A stretch of 64,000 nt of DNA from Centropus unirufus (lineage: Eukaryota > Chordata > Aves > Cuculiformes > Centropidae), in NCBI GenBank assembly GCA_013397695.1, contig VYZI01000420.1:85497-149496 (forward strand), in the 5' to 3' direction. Under the pieces are notes generated by a model. The model did not search any database and was not told where the DNA came from. It was given only the letters and a program-made list of their open reading frames with translations. This document shows, one piece after another, positions 35,091 to 46,200 of this stretch. The position numbers and the translations under genes were made by a program. Position 1 is the stretch's first letter, and every line of letters begins with the position of its first letter.

Positions 35091-35720
35091 CCGCGGTGCG
35101 GGACGTGGATACAACGCGGGGGAGGCGAGGGGTCGCGGCCCCGCATCATTCAGGGCCGCAACACGCGTGATGCCCCCTCGCCCCCGCACTGGGAACGGTG
35201 CGGGATGTGCACGCAGCGTGGGGCGGGCCGAAGGGGGCGGCACTCGCTGGAGCGGCCGCGGTGGGCACAGCCCCGCGTCACCCCCGCGCTCAGCCCTGAA
35301 ACACGCGTGGGGTCCGCGCTCCCCCAGGATGGGGGCGGTGCGGGACGTGGATGCGGGGGAGGGGGCGAGGAGGGACAGCGCTTGCGGGGGCGGACCCTGT
35401 GGGCAGAGCCCCGCGTCACCCCGCGCTCAGCCCCGAAACACGCGTGGGGTCCTGTCCCTGCGCCCCCCCCTCCCACTCCCCGCACCCCAGCGTGAGGAGA
35501 GCGGTGCGGGACCGCAGCGGGGCAAGGGGGCGGCACTCAGTGGGGGAGCCCCGCGGTCAGCCCCAAAACACGCGTGGGACCCCTTCCCCCCCCCCCATCC
35601 TTTGAGGGGGGAAAAGGTGCAGTAGGTGGATGCATCGCGGGGTGGGACTGGTGCAGGATGTGGATGCAGCGGGGGCTCCGCGCTCTGTACCCCGTGGAAG
35701 GGCACACGCGTGGGAGCTGC
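35064..35720. repeat. Degenerate longer-unit minisatellite, continuing the 60-bp array
   Basis: Two landmarks recur in alternation. GGTGCGGGAYGTG-like copies lie near 35095, 35197, 35337, 35503 and 35650 (spacing 102-166). (A)CACGCGTG copies lie near 35163, 35303, 35440, 35570 and 35706 (spacing 130-140). The GCTCAGCCCYGAAACACGCGT part is shared with the 60-bp units, so the two arrays derive from a common unit. Confidence 0.8.
35068..35086 (+). other. G-quadruplex-capable run
   Basis: Runs of 7, 5 and 5 G separated by single bases (35068-35074, 35076-35080, 35082-35086). The seven-G run can supply two G3 tracts, so four tracts are available. It lies on the template strand of EDN2, about 350 bp upstream of the predicted start. 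Confidence 0.5.
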
Positions 35721-35910
35721 CCCTGCGTGGCCGGGGCTGTGGGGAGGCAGGAGGCGTTTTCCCCGCCGCCGCCGGCAGATGGAGCGGGAGCGGCGTGGGG
35801 AGCGCGTCCCGCAGCGGGAGCCCCGCGCGTGGGGACCGTCCCGAGCCCTGGTGCCTCCCGTGCGGTCCCTCCGGACACAGCAACAACTCAGGAAAGCTGC
35901 TCTGACCGCG

Positions 35911-35950
35911 GTAAATCCGCTAGAATTCCGGGTAAACCGCTAGAATTCAA
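35911..35950. repeat. Two 20-bp direct repeats beside the CpG island
   Basis: CCGCTAGAATTC with preceding GTAAA occurs twice at exactly 20-bp spacing (35911-35930, 35931-35950), with a decayed third start (GTTAAA) at 35951. It marks the change from GC-rich to AT-rich sequence. Confidence 0.8.
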
Positions 35951-37011
35951 GTTAAATTTCAAATAGTATTGTTGATTCAAGAAATAGAGCGGTTAAATCG
36001 AAATCCCCGCTTTCTCCCTCTTTTTAGTTGTTTTTTTTTTTTCTCATTAAATAAGTTTACGCTCTTTTGCTAGAATAAAAAATTATTTTTTTTTAACGAT
36101 AAAACGGTCCAACCACTGTCTAATTTGGTTTCTTCGACATTGATGATGAAGTAGTCAGCGCTGTCCACAAAATTTTAGGACACAAAGAATGTAAAATACC
36201 CAAGTCAGCTCCTGGGATGCACACGGAGAGAGGCAAAGCAGCTTCATCTGGCCTATCCTGTGTCTCCCGCAGAAAGAAACTGGGAAGCGGTGGGTCCTGA
36301 CCACAACAGGGATGGAGAATGGCTTCCACCACCCCGAATCCGCTGGTATTCCCACTCCAGCTTGAAGGGGCAGCTCCAGCTTTCACCCATCTCCTGTAAA
36401 TCTTGCGAGCAGAGGAGCCCTCAGCGCACGAGCAGGTTAGAAAAGCCATTAAAGAATTCCTGCGCTTGACTTTCTCGAGATGTTTTTAAAGGCTTCTTAA
36501 GAAAGGGAGTGGATTTTTATTTGTTTGCACGGAGCAGTTTAGTGTTTTATTGCACTGTTGTCATGAGCCGATGCGAGATGATGGCAATTACGGGGAAGCA
36601 GTGTGAGGTCCCATGCAAAGCGTAGCACGTGTATGGGGAATGGAAAGAGGAATAAGAGAAAGTGCAGCAAGCCAGAGTGTGGAAAAGTGCGTTCATCTCA
36701 GCCATAGCTTCTGCTCACAGCATCGCATGGAAGTGAAATGAGTTGGGATTGCATTCCTGCAAGGAATGACAAGAGGCTTTACCATTCACTCAGAGCAAGC
36801 AGCAGTGTGGTTCCCCCAGTGTAGTCATGCAAAACGCATGCAGAATGCAGGGAAAAGCCCAGAGTGGGATCAAAAAAAAATATGCTATGGGGAATTTAAT
36901 ACTCCTTTCACCAAACAACTTTGACCATGATGACACATGAGAGCACAGACACGGTCATGAGCTCCCTTTATGAACTGGGGATGAAGATGGCCCAGGAGGC
37001 CAGAATTAGGG

Positions 37012-37618
37012 CTCCTTAGTATTTTCACTGGTGATGTGGACAACAAGATCGAGTGCACCCTCAGCAAGTCTGGAGGTTACACCAAGCACTTGCACCTTCT
37101 GGTGCAGTTGCCACACCAGAAGGATGGGATGGCATCAAGTGGGACCTGGACAAGCTGGAGAAGGTGGCCTTTGTCAACCTCATGAGGGGGCCACTGAAAT
37201 TATCTAAGTGCTGGAGCACCTCTGCTATGAGGACAGGCTTAGAGAGTTTGTGTTGTTCAACCTGGAGAAGAGAAGGCTCCAGGGAGGCCTTAGAGCAGCT
37301 TCTAGTGCTGAAAGGGGCTCCAGGAAAGCTGGGGAGGCACTTTTTACAGGGCCTGGAGTGGTAGGATGAGGGAGAATGGCTTTAAATTGGAAGGGGGAAA
37401 ATTTATCTTAGACATTAAGAAGAAAATCTTCATGATGAGGGTGAGGAGGGCCTGGCCCAGGTTGCCCAGAGCAGTGGTGGCTGCCCCATCCCTAGAGGTG
37501 TTGAAGGCCAGGTTGGATGGGGCTTGGAGCAACCTGGTCCAGCAGGAAGTGTCCCTACTGCAGGAAACTGGATGGGCTTTAAGGTCCCTTACAACTCAAA
37601 CTATTCTGTGATTCTATG
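37012..37618 (+). mobile_element. CR1, about 600 bp, internally deleted
   Basis: It starts at the level of the longest copy (GTGATGTGGACAACAAGATC), jumps to the CTGGAGCACCTCTGCTATGA part, and ends with CTATTCTGTGATTCTATGA. Confidence 0.92.
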
Positions 37619-38218
37619 AAAAATGTGTATCTGGGAATGAAGCTAAAATTGCAGATTAGGGGACATTTTAAGCAGAGATAATTAGGAAGAGTGCAAATTT
37701 CATTTTAAAATAAAGATATAGATGATAACTTGATGCTTCAGTGCAAGAGGCAACAGGTAGAGGGAAGTTTTTAACCCCTGTACCAATGCAACACTCTCTA
37801 GAGAAAACAGGGCCATGCAATAGCAGTGTTACCTGTCACAGCCCATATTCCAGCTGTGCCAAGTTTCAGAGTTATGTCAGAGCTCAGACACTATGTGACA
37901 TTCCAGATGCCAATTCAACAATATAATAAATCTCCCTTGGCTCCAGTTTCTTTGATCCTCATTCTGGCCACCGGCGGGTGAAAGACGATATCTTCGACGT
38001 GGGGAAGGTAACGCAGCAGTAGTTACCACACAGAGGAAATGTTGGGGAATAAATGACATCATTTTCCCTAAAGAAGGGCCTCTTTCTTAGAAAAGGTGCT
38101 ACCAGTCGTTGAGTTAACACACAAGACAGAGCCACAGCCGTACGACCTCCCAGGATTCACTGCCTGAGGGGAACAGCAGAGAACTTTGTCACAGGAAAAC
38201 CTCTCATGTCTCCAGCAA

Positions 38219-38458
38219 AGAGGAATTGGTTTTAGACTAAGAGAGGAGAGGTTTAGACTGGATATGAGGAAAGAATTTTTAGAGTGAGGCTACAGTGGAA
38301 GCCCCATCCTTGGAAACATTCAAGGTCAAGTTGAGTGGAGCTCTGAGCAACCTGATCTGGCTGAAGATTCCCCTGCTCCTGGGGTGGGGTGGGGGCTGTG
38401 TGGATGAGATGACTTGTAAAGGTCCATTCCAAATCAAAGCGTTCTGTGACTCTGTGAA
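38219..38458 (+). mobile_element. CR1 3' end, diverged
   Basis: GAGAGGAGAGGTTTAGACTG, CCCCATCCTTGGAAACATTC and end GTTCTGTGACTCTGTGAAG. Confidence 0.85.
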
Positions 38459-39218
38459 GAGGACTGTCAGGTTAACCTGAGGATTTGGAGCTCTGAGTCC
38501 AAACCAGTTCCTTTCCCAAACTCCTTTTGTGGCCATGGCTTTGTCCCTTCACTTACATTTCCAAGAGGAGCCTGCAGCTCCGTGCAACAGTCTGCAAAAA
38601 TCTCTTACTGTTGTTAGAAGAAAAGTGCCCAAATACCTGCCAGATACCTGCCTTGACAGCCAGGTGCAAAAGCATCTGTACAAACCAGACCTTTCATCCG
38701 AGGTTCTTCACTTGTTTTTTTCAGTTCACGTAAATCCCAAGAGATTTAGCCTGTCGCCGAGAATGGAACAAACGTTACACCCTCTTGTTCATATGTGCCC
38801 ACTGAATGGAGTTTGTACATATTTTTCTCTCCAGGAAATACCCTGCTGTGTGGAGCAGGCACCAACCTGACCAGGGCATGGATGGAAGTTTGGCACCAGC
38901 ATTTCAAAGATCTTCAAGGATGTGGGGTATGGACAAAAGTGTGTTTGTTGTGGGGATATAGGAAACCTGCAGGGAAGAGGTGGGGTTGGGATTGCATTGA
39001 CCAGGAGTGCTTTGAACTGACCCTGCTTTAGCCAGTGCTGCAGGATTTCTGTGTAAAAAAAGAAACAGAATAGACAACTTGAAGGGTAATTTGCATTTCG
39101 GCTTGGGAAGAAGGGCATCCAGATGTAGGGTGAAGCAGCTCCCATCACCAGCCATCCCAGCAGGGGATTATTCTGGTGTCTATGGTGGGTTCAAGAGTAG
39201 CTGCTCATTACTTGTAAC

Positions 39219-39315
39219 ATCCTGATCCAGCAGGAGGTGTCCCTGCCCAGAGCTGGGGGTTGGAACTGGATGGGTTTTAAGGTCCCTTCCAACCCAAACC
39301 ATTCTATGATTCTAG
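39219..39315 (+). mobile_element. CR1 3' end, short
   Basis: CCTGATCCAGCAGGAGGTGT through CCCTTCCAACCCAAACC and ATTCTATGATTCTA. Confidence 0.9.
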
Positions 39316-39420
39316 AAGTGCCTGCACTCCTTAGGACCCTCATAAGCTGCTTCAGGAGCACCTGAAAATCCCAGATTCCAGAGAAGGGTAATCCAGAAAT
39401 CTCAAAGCCCTTTGTGACAA

Positions 39421-39470
39421 AGGTGGACTTCAAGCTCTCTTCTGACCCAAACCGTTCTAAGATTCTGGGA
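39421..39470 (+). mobile_element. CR1 3' terminus only
   Basis: CTCTTCTGACCCAAACCGTT followed by CTAAGATTCTGGGATT. This is about 50 bp, the extreme 3' end. Confidence 0.6.
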
Positions 39471-40517
39471 TTTCAGGCTGAATGGTGAAATCCCTTTTCA
39501 TACTATGAGTTGGGGGCTTCAACTCAAGCTGGGAGCGGTGGTTCTTGACCTCCTAGACACAGAAAAGCTGCTCTGCTCCTGAAATCATCCTCATAACCCT
39601 GAGAAAGAGCAGGGGCCACTGCTTCTAAGGGCCAACCTTCCTGCTGTTATCGCCACACTAAAATCAGTAAGAAAAACAACCAGCTGGAGCAGAGGGACGG
39701 GTCCACGCTACACAAACACAGCTTCCAAAGAAGGAACAAAGGCGTACACAGGGTCCGAAATGCCAGAGATGGGCTTTGCCTCCCGCAGTTATTTTTTCCC
39801 TTTTGTTTCTGACTGTAGGAATACATTGTTCACTTCATTGTGAAGAGTTCCAGGCAGACATGACGAAAGGGACAAAACAGCTCAAGAAAAGAGACATTCC
39901 GTGCAGCATTCATGAAATGTGCTGTTTGGAAACAAGGAGCGAGCAAACAGGAAAGCGCTTTAACCATTGAGAAGATGGGATCCCAGAGTGTTCTTGGCCC
40001 TGGCAGGAACAATGGGGTGATGTCACGAGACAGAATTCCCCACGGTGGATGGAAGCCCAGTAAATAATCATAATTCTTGTCCTGGGACATTAACAACATT
40101 TTTCCAGAGTTGGTCACCCCCCACCGAATCCCTGTTAGGAAGTATAGGAAAGAGACATTGTCAGGGGAAGCTTCCTCTGGGAGATGTGCGCCCACCCACC
40201 CCCCTGATCAATGTTGTAAATCACTGCTTTCTGCTGTCTCTGAGGAATTCCAGTGGTGGTGCCGGGAGGCTGAGCACGGGGCTGCCTGGAGGATGTTTCA
40301 CACACTGAAGGGTGCACGCAAGGGGCTGGATTGTGGTGAGGGCAAAGGGGCAGAAGTCTCAGTATCCCTCCAGGGATCTGAGCTGACACAGCATCAGTGT
40401 GAAGCATCATCCTTGCAGTTTCAAAGGTGCTGAGGAGATCAGGAGACAGTGGCCTGAACTAACAGTGATTTTTTGGTGGATTTCAACTAAGTTTAAGGTT
40501 ACTAAATGACATCAGCA

Positions 40518-40900
40518 GCATAGAATCAGGGAATATCCTGAGTTGGAAGGGACACACAAAGATGATTTGAGTCCAGCTCCTGTCCCTGCACAGGACACCC
40601 CAACATTCACACTGTGGGTCTGAGGGTGGTGGTCAAATGCTTCTGGAATATTTTCAGGCTGGGGCCATGACTGCTTCCCTGGGAGCTGTTCCTGTGTTCT
40701 ACCACCCTCTGGGGAAGAACCTCCTTGTGTCCAACCTAATCCTCCCCTGGTGCATCTTCCTGCCATTCCCGTGGGTCCTGTCATTGGGCACCAGAGAGAA
40801 GAGCTCAGCCTCTGCTCCTCAACCCCTTGTGAGGAAGCTGCGGACCACAATGAGGTCTCCCCTCAGTCTCCTCCAGACTGAACAGACGGAGTGATTTCAG
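40518..40900 (-). mobile_element. CR1 3' end, reverse, different subfamily
   Basis: CATAGAATCAGGGAATATCC, GTTGGAAGGGACACAC, then AGGTCTCCCCTCAGTCTCCT and AGACTGAACAGAC in CR1 order. The middle differs from the common copies here. Confidence 0.85.
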
Positions 40901-40964
40901 CCAGATCTCTTTCTTATTTTCACTTAAAGTCAGCTCCATGGAAAGTGACCTGAACTTTCGTCCA

Positions 40965-41165
40965 GAAAGATGATCATCAAGTCCAACCGTAAACCTCACA
41001 CTGCCAAGTGCACCACTAAACCATGCCCCTAGCACCACATTTACACATCTTTTAAACCCCTCCAGGGACAGGGACTCCACCATTTCCCTGGGCAGCCTGT
41101 TCCAGTGAAGTAATATTTCCAGACTGCTCTCACCTCTCCAAGATCTGCTCTGCAAGACCCCAATC
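40965..41165 (-). mobile_element. CR1 3' end, reverse, older type
   Basis: GATCATCAAGTCCAACCG, CACTAAACCATGCCCCTAGC, TTTTAAACCCCTCCAGGGAC and GGGCAGCCTGTTCCAGTG. Confidence 0.85.
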
Positions 41166-41630
41166 AGCTTCTCTGCGGAGCGCATCACCTCTGGGCTGAC
41201 ACCTTTATTTTGTGACACGAAGGCTGCTATTAGTACAATGGGGAAGTGAGATTGCTTGGCCGAGTTGGGCATGGAATTACTCTTTTGACAGCAAAAAGGT
41301 CTTCAGTGAGTCTAAGCCAGTAATCAAATGGCAGCCTGAAAGGAATGAAGCATTAAGACATGGGTGTTTGTATGGTTTGCTGATAACAGATTTGTCCCTG
41401 TTATGTGTTTGTCTGGGGTTTTCGTTATCGTTGTCTGAATATACCATACACTGTTTACCCTGCATTGTTTCCAGATCTTTGTGTGTTTTTCCCATCCTAG
41501 GGGTTTCAAGAGAAACCCAGGGTCCCACACAGGCTTGAGGAGAAGTAGCTTGGCCCCAGGCACTGGGGCTGCTGCCCAAAATTGCTAGAGCTGTCCTGCT
41601 GCCCCTGTCTCCCGATGTCAGGGACACGAG

Positions 41631-42284
41631 TGTTGTGGTGTGGTGTGTTGTGTTGTGTCATGTTGTGGTGTGTCATGTTGTGTTGTGGCATGTTGTGTGG
41701 TGTGGTGTGTCGTGTAGTGTTGTGTTGTGTTGTGTTGTGTCGTGTCATGTCGTGTTGTGTTGTGTCGTGTCGTGTCGTGTTGTGTTGTGTCCTGTTGTGT
41801 CATGTCATGTTGCGTTATGCCATATCGTGTTGTATCGTGTTGTGTTATGTCATATCGTGTTGTGTCGTGTCGTGTCGTGTTGTGTTGTGTCGTGTCGTGT
41901 CGTGTTGTGTTGTGTTGTGTTATGTCATATCGTGTTGTATCGTGTTGTGTTATGTCATATCGTGTTGTGTCGTGTTGTGTCATGTTGTGTTGTGTTGTGT
42001 CGTGTCGTGTCGTGTTGTGTTGTGTCGTGTCGTGTCGTGTTGTGTTGTGTCCTGTTGTGTCATGTCGTGTTGCGTTATGCCATATCGTGTTGTATCGTGT
42101 TGTGTTATGTCATATCGTGTTGTGTCGTGTCGTGTTGTGTTGTGTTGTGTCGTGTCGTGTCGTGTTGTGTTGTGTTGTGTTATGTCATATCGTGTTGTAT
42201 CGTGTTGTGTTATGTCATATCGTGTTGTGTCGTGTCGTGTCATGTTGTGTTGTGTTGTGTCGTGTCGTGTTGTGTTGTGTTGTA
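41631..42284. repeat. (YGTGT)n pentanucleotide array with 260-bp higher-order repeat
   Basis: About 650 bp is built almost wholly of five-base units TGTGT, CGTGT and variants (CATGT, TATGT, CATAT). Positions 41731-41990 and 41991-42250 agree at all but about four bases when shifted by 260, and a third copy starts at 42251. No reading frame is interrupted over long stretches because the units lack stops, which gives false Val/Cys-rich open frames. Confidence 0.97.
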
Positions 42285-42662
42285 GAGGCCAGAAATCTTC
42301 TCAGGAAAGCGGTGAGAAGGTCAGGCAGGAGGGTGTGGACTCTGCCTTGCAAACTAGGAATCGGTGTATTTTCCAGCAACAGCAGATGGGCTTTGAAAGA
42401 ACCACCTCTCACATCCAGGAGAGCCAGACTTGCTTGTAGCATCACCCGAGGCACATCTGTCCCTACGACAGCACTGGCAGGATGCTGCCCTTCGCCTACC
42501 TTGCATGTGCCTTGTGTCAGCACGTTATAACAAGGGCGATGTTTATCTGGCATCCTTACCAGCAAACTGCAGGAGTGAATTATCCTGGGATACGTATGGA
42601 AGAGACAAAACCATAGGCTTTGTTCTGTAAGGCCTGGTATCACTTTCCTGCCGGAGAGTTCA

Positions 42663-42718
42663 AATTTACATGAGTGAATGTAAATGAAAATTTACATGAA
42701 TGAAAATCTAAATGAGTG
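42663..42718. repeat. Short AT-rich tandem repeat
   Basis: AATTTACATGARTGAA recurs about 26 bp apart, with a decayed third copy (TAAATGAGTGA). Confidence 0.65.
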
Positions 42719-44154
42719 ACTGTGAGGCAGCCAAAGGGAAGGCAGGCAGGATGCAAAACCATGCGCCCTTTCTGCAGTGCTTCTGGGCTTTAACGAGAAG
42801 TCTTGAAAGTCACTTGAACAGGGCAGGTTTGGTCTCACAGGGGTCATGGCAATGATGGGCTGCCTTGGGATGCCTGCCAGGCAGAGGGAGACCTCTGCAA
42901 TGCTTCCATGGAGGAAGCTGTTAATGAAAAGGGAAGGGCAGTGAAAGGAAGGCGTGATTCTCCAGTGGTTTCAAATGGGGGAAAATGAGTTGAATGTCTC
43001 AGAGAACTTTGAAATGTATTATGTCTGTAATCTAAGGTGATTTTAACTTTAACGCAAGTGCAATTAACTCTATAGCAAAGTAATTAGTCCTTTAGTAAAA
43101 TAAAAGGGGGGGCAGGATAATTTGCCTCTAGCACACCCGTTTGATTTCAGTTCAGGAAGGCATTGGGTAAACTGGGAATATTGTGAATATACGAACATGT
43201 GATCAGCTTCAGAAGGGAAGTTAGCCTTCATGCACCAGGATTATCCTATTCTGGTCAATCTGGATGAGACCTACAGCAGGAGTAGGCCATACATTATCCC
43301 TTACAAGACTTGTCCCCTTTCCTCTTCAGCATCATCTGCTGTTTTCTGCCACAGACCTGGTTTTAGAGTTATTATTTTTAAAGCATAATAAATGTAATAC
43401 CTTTCCATGGTGCTGTGGAAGCTCTTGCAGAGAGAGGCACCGGTGAAACCTTGCAGCTCTCAGACACTGTCCCATCAAGATATTTGCTGAATATTTTCAG
43501 CACAACCTATTCCTTCTTTCAAAAACAAAAGGGCTCTAAAGGCTGTGAACTCATCCTATTCCTCCTGCACTACCTGGGAAGCTGAGCATGTTCACCCCTT
43601 TTCTGTGGATGGAAAAGTTGCACAAAGGAGAACGTTTGCAGGTAAGAACATTTTTTTTCTAGAGGTTAATTTAATGACAATTACCAATCTGTCCTGTGTG
43701 CCTGCCTGATTACATATTTTCTGTGCCCAAAGGGCAAGAAAAGAGGAGCGCAGTGTGTGTTTAGGCAGCCCCATGGAGACATTCCTTGTATGTTGGGTGT
43801 TCATTGGAACACTTTAATATGGATGTCTGCGTTTACTCCACCCTGATAGTTGAACTTCTTCAGTTTTCCAGAATGATGAGTGACCTGGAATTTATAATTA
43901 CAATAGGTGTAATGTAATTAATCACCACCTCGGAGTTGTCTTCAATCGCAAACTGCTTTATGATACCAATCCTTTGCAGCAAGTGCATTGAGAACGGCTT
44001 GTGTAACACAACAATTTCCAGCTGAGACAAGTTTAGTGGGGTTCCTACCACCCGGAGAGGCGTGAATACCCGTGCCTGCAGCAGCTGCTTTCTGCCACTG
44101 CCAAGGTATTCCAGGCTGCAAACACAGCAATATTCAGTCTTCACACCAGCAGAT

Positions 44155-44710
44155 GATAGATCCTCCCTCTACTCTGCTCTTATGAGACCCCGCCAGGAGT
44201 CCTGTGTCCAGTTCTGGAATCCCCCACATAAGGATATGGAACAGTTGGAGTGGGTCCAGAGGAGGCCATAGAGATGATCCGAGGGCTGGAGAACCTCCTG
44301 TATGAGAACAGGCTGAGAGAGTTGAGGTTGCTCAGCCTGGAGAAGAGAAGGCTTTGGGGAGAATTTGGAGCAGCTTCCAGTACTGAAAAGGGCTCCAGGA
44401 AAGCTGGGGAGGGGCTCTGGATCAGGGAGCGCAGGGAGAGGATGAGGGGAATGGCTTTAAATTGGAAGAAGGAAAATTTAAATTAGAAAGTAGGAAGAAA
44501 TTCCACACAATGAAGGTGGGGAGGCACTGGCCAAGGTTGCCCAGAGAACTCACGGCTGCCCCATCCCTAGAGGTGCTGGCCAGGTTGGATGTAGCTTCGA
44601 GCATCCAGATCCAGTGGAAGGTGTCCCTGTCTATGCAGTGGGGTTGGAATTGGATGGGCTTTGATTTCCCTTGCGGCCCGAAGTATTCCATGATTCTATG
44701 ATTCTATGAT
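44155..44710 (+). mobile_element. CR1, about 555 bp
   Basis: CTCTTATGAGACCCCGCC, CCAGAGGAGGCCATAGAGAT, CCTGGAGAAGAGAAGG, and a full tail of repeated GATTCTAT at 44693-44709. Confidence 0.94.
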
Positions 44711-44997
44711 ACACATGCTTTAGGTCCTTTTAAACAACTAGGTTTTATCTGGCCAGCAGCTTCTATCCATTCCAGATCTCTGACTCTAGGTCTTTTTTTT
44801 GGGGGGGACGGGGACATTCAGAGTATTTAACTTCCTGAGGCTGCAAAGCTCAGTCAGAGAGAGAAACCCAGCCAGAGAATAAAGCAGAAGTTAAATACAG
44901 TTTGAAGAAACCCAAGGAAAACAAGGAAAATGCAAGTCTGTGCCCTTTAAACCTCAGCACTTATACACGTGGTTAATTATTAATTATTGATATGGTT

Positions 44998-45022
44998 TAT
45001 TGATGTATTGATGTATTGATTT
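44998..45022. repeat. 8-bp tandem repeat
   Basis: TTGATGTA repeated, about three units. Confidence 0.7.
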
Positions 45023-46200
45023 GTGCCACCTAGAGGACAGATCCCGTTGTTCTGAATAGCACCTGGGGAGCTCACAAAGGTTTTTCAATTAGAAGTGCAC
45101 GTGCTGGAACACTGAAGAACTTGAAGACTGAGAATATCTGAATTTCCCCACCCCTACAAATTATGAGTAGAGTTAGAAATGAAGCCCAGAGCTTCTGAAC
45201 GGGACAATTTGTTACATTCAGATGATATTTTTCAGCTCTGAGTCTCACAATCTGATGCAAACTGATTGACTTGATTTCAGTTTCTTTACTCAGGCACTCA
45301 AAACTGTAATGGAAAAAAAATTGTCCTGTCAAAATGCAATGTTTTTTATCAGATTTGCACCTTTTAAAAGCATCTGGTTTGTAAAATAAATCAGAATTGC
45401 TTGTTTTGGAAAAAAATCGAAAACACCAAAACCATTTCCAGCAAAGTAAGGTCAGAATTTCCATCCAGCTCTGTTTGCAATTTTGGTAGGAGATGAGAGA
45501 CTCCAATCTGCAGGAGCAGATCATTTAGGGACGGAAACAACGAAAGTTTTACAAGAAAGTTTAATTAAAGTTGGAGTAATTAGGTGCTGAGGAATCACAA
45601 CACAAGCTTGGCAAGGGATCAGTCTCTGCTCGCAGTGTCTTTTTGCTGTATGTCTCTGCCCTTGGATAGCTACAACCATAATTTCAGTTACTGGTTAACC
45701 AGCTCACAATGAAACTTCATTCTTAGAGGCTGGTTTACGCTATAACTATTGGTATCTGACTGCAATTCCAAGAGGGATCAGAGCTGAGGGTAGCGAGCAG
45801 ATTTTCTGCTTCACTGGGAATTCAGCAGTTTTCTATTCCAACATAAAATGATGTAAATCCATTAGGAGTTTCATATTAAAAAAATAACCCTGCAAGCAAT
45901 ATTATCTCAGACCACAGAAATGTATTGTTCTGAGCAAACAGTTGCAATTGTTTGGTCTCTTAAAAAGAATTTTAGTAAATTAAAGCAAAAATTTCCCTTT
46001 GAAAAGTAAATTTAAACAGAATAGCAAAATAATCAATTCCAATGCTGTAGACATGAGACACTGCAAATCCATAACAATGCCTAATTTTGTTAGCTCTGCT
46101 GCTAATTTGTTGGTTTGGGTATATTCAGTGTATTTATAAAGTCTGTTTAACAATACCAGCTGTGTTTGTGTTCCACCTAAAGTAGTTGCATTTCTTTGTC

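Larger units (their letters stand above)
34680..35900. promoter_or_regulatory. CpG island over the EDN2 promoter
   Basis: This is the only long stretch in the window that is both very GC-rich and dense in CpG. It begins at the EDN2 start region and extends upstream through the minisatellite. Beyond about 35940 the sequence abruptly becomes AT-rich. Confidence 0.85.
35951..40517. other. Non-coding region upstream of EDN2
   Basis: AT-rich sequence to about 36.1 kb, then unremarkable sequence with the listed CR1 copies. No exon is recognised. Confidence 0.5.
42285..46200. other. Non-coding between pentanucleotide array and gap
   Basis: Apart from CR1 (44155-44710) and two short tandem repeats, 43860-44010 looks like a possible conserved element with TAATTAATCA. 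No coding signal is seen. Confidence 0.45.

Noticed and set aside
34466..35625. Several long open frames (up to 305 codons) on both strands over the CpG island
   Set aside because: They come from a GC-rich tandem repeat with a period divisible by three and no stops. They give Pro/Arg/Ala-rich repeats, overlap one another in several frames, and overlap the EDN2 first exon and promoter.
41582..42530. Open frames of 216-285 codons, Val/Cys-rich
   Set aside because: Translation of a pentanucleotide array that is stop-free in several frames. No domain or start context.
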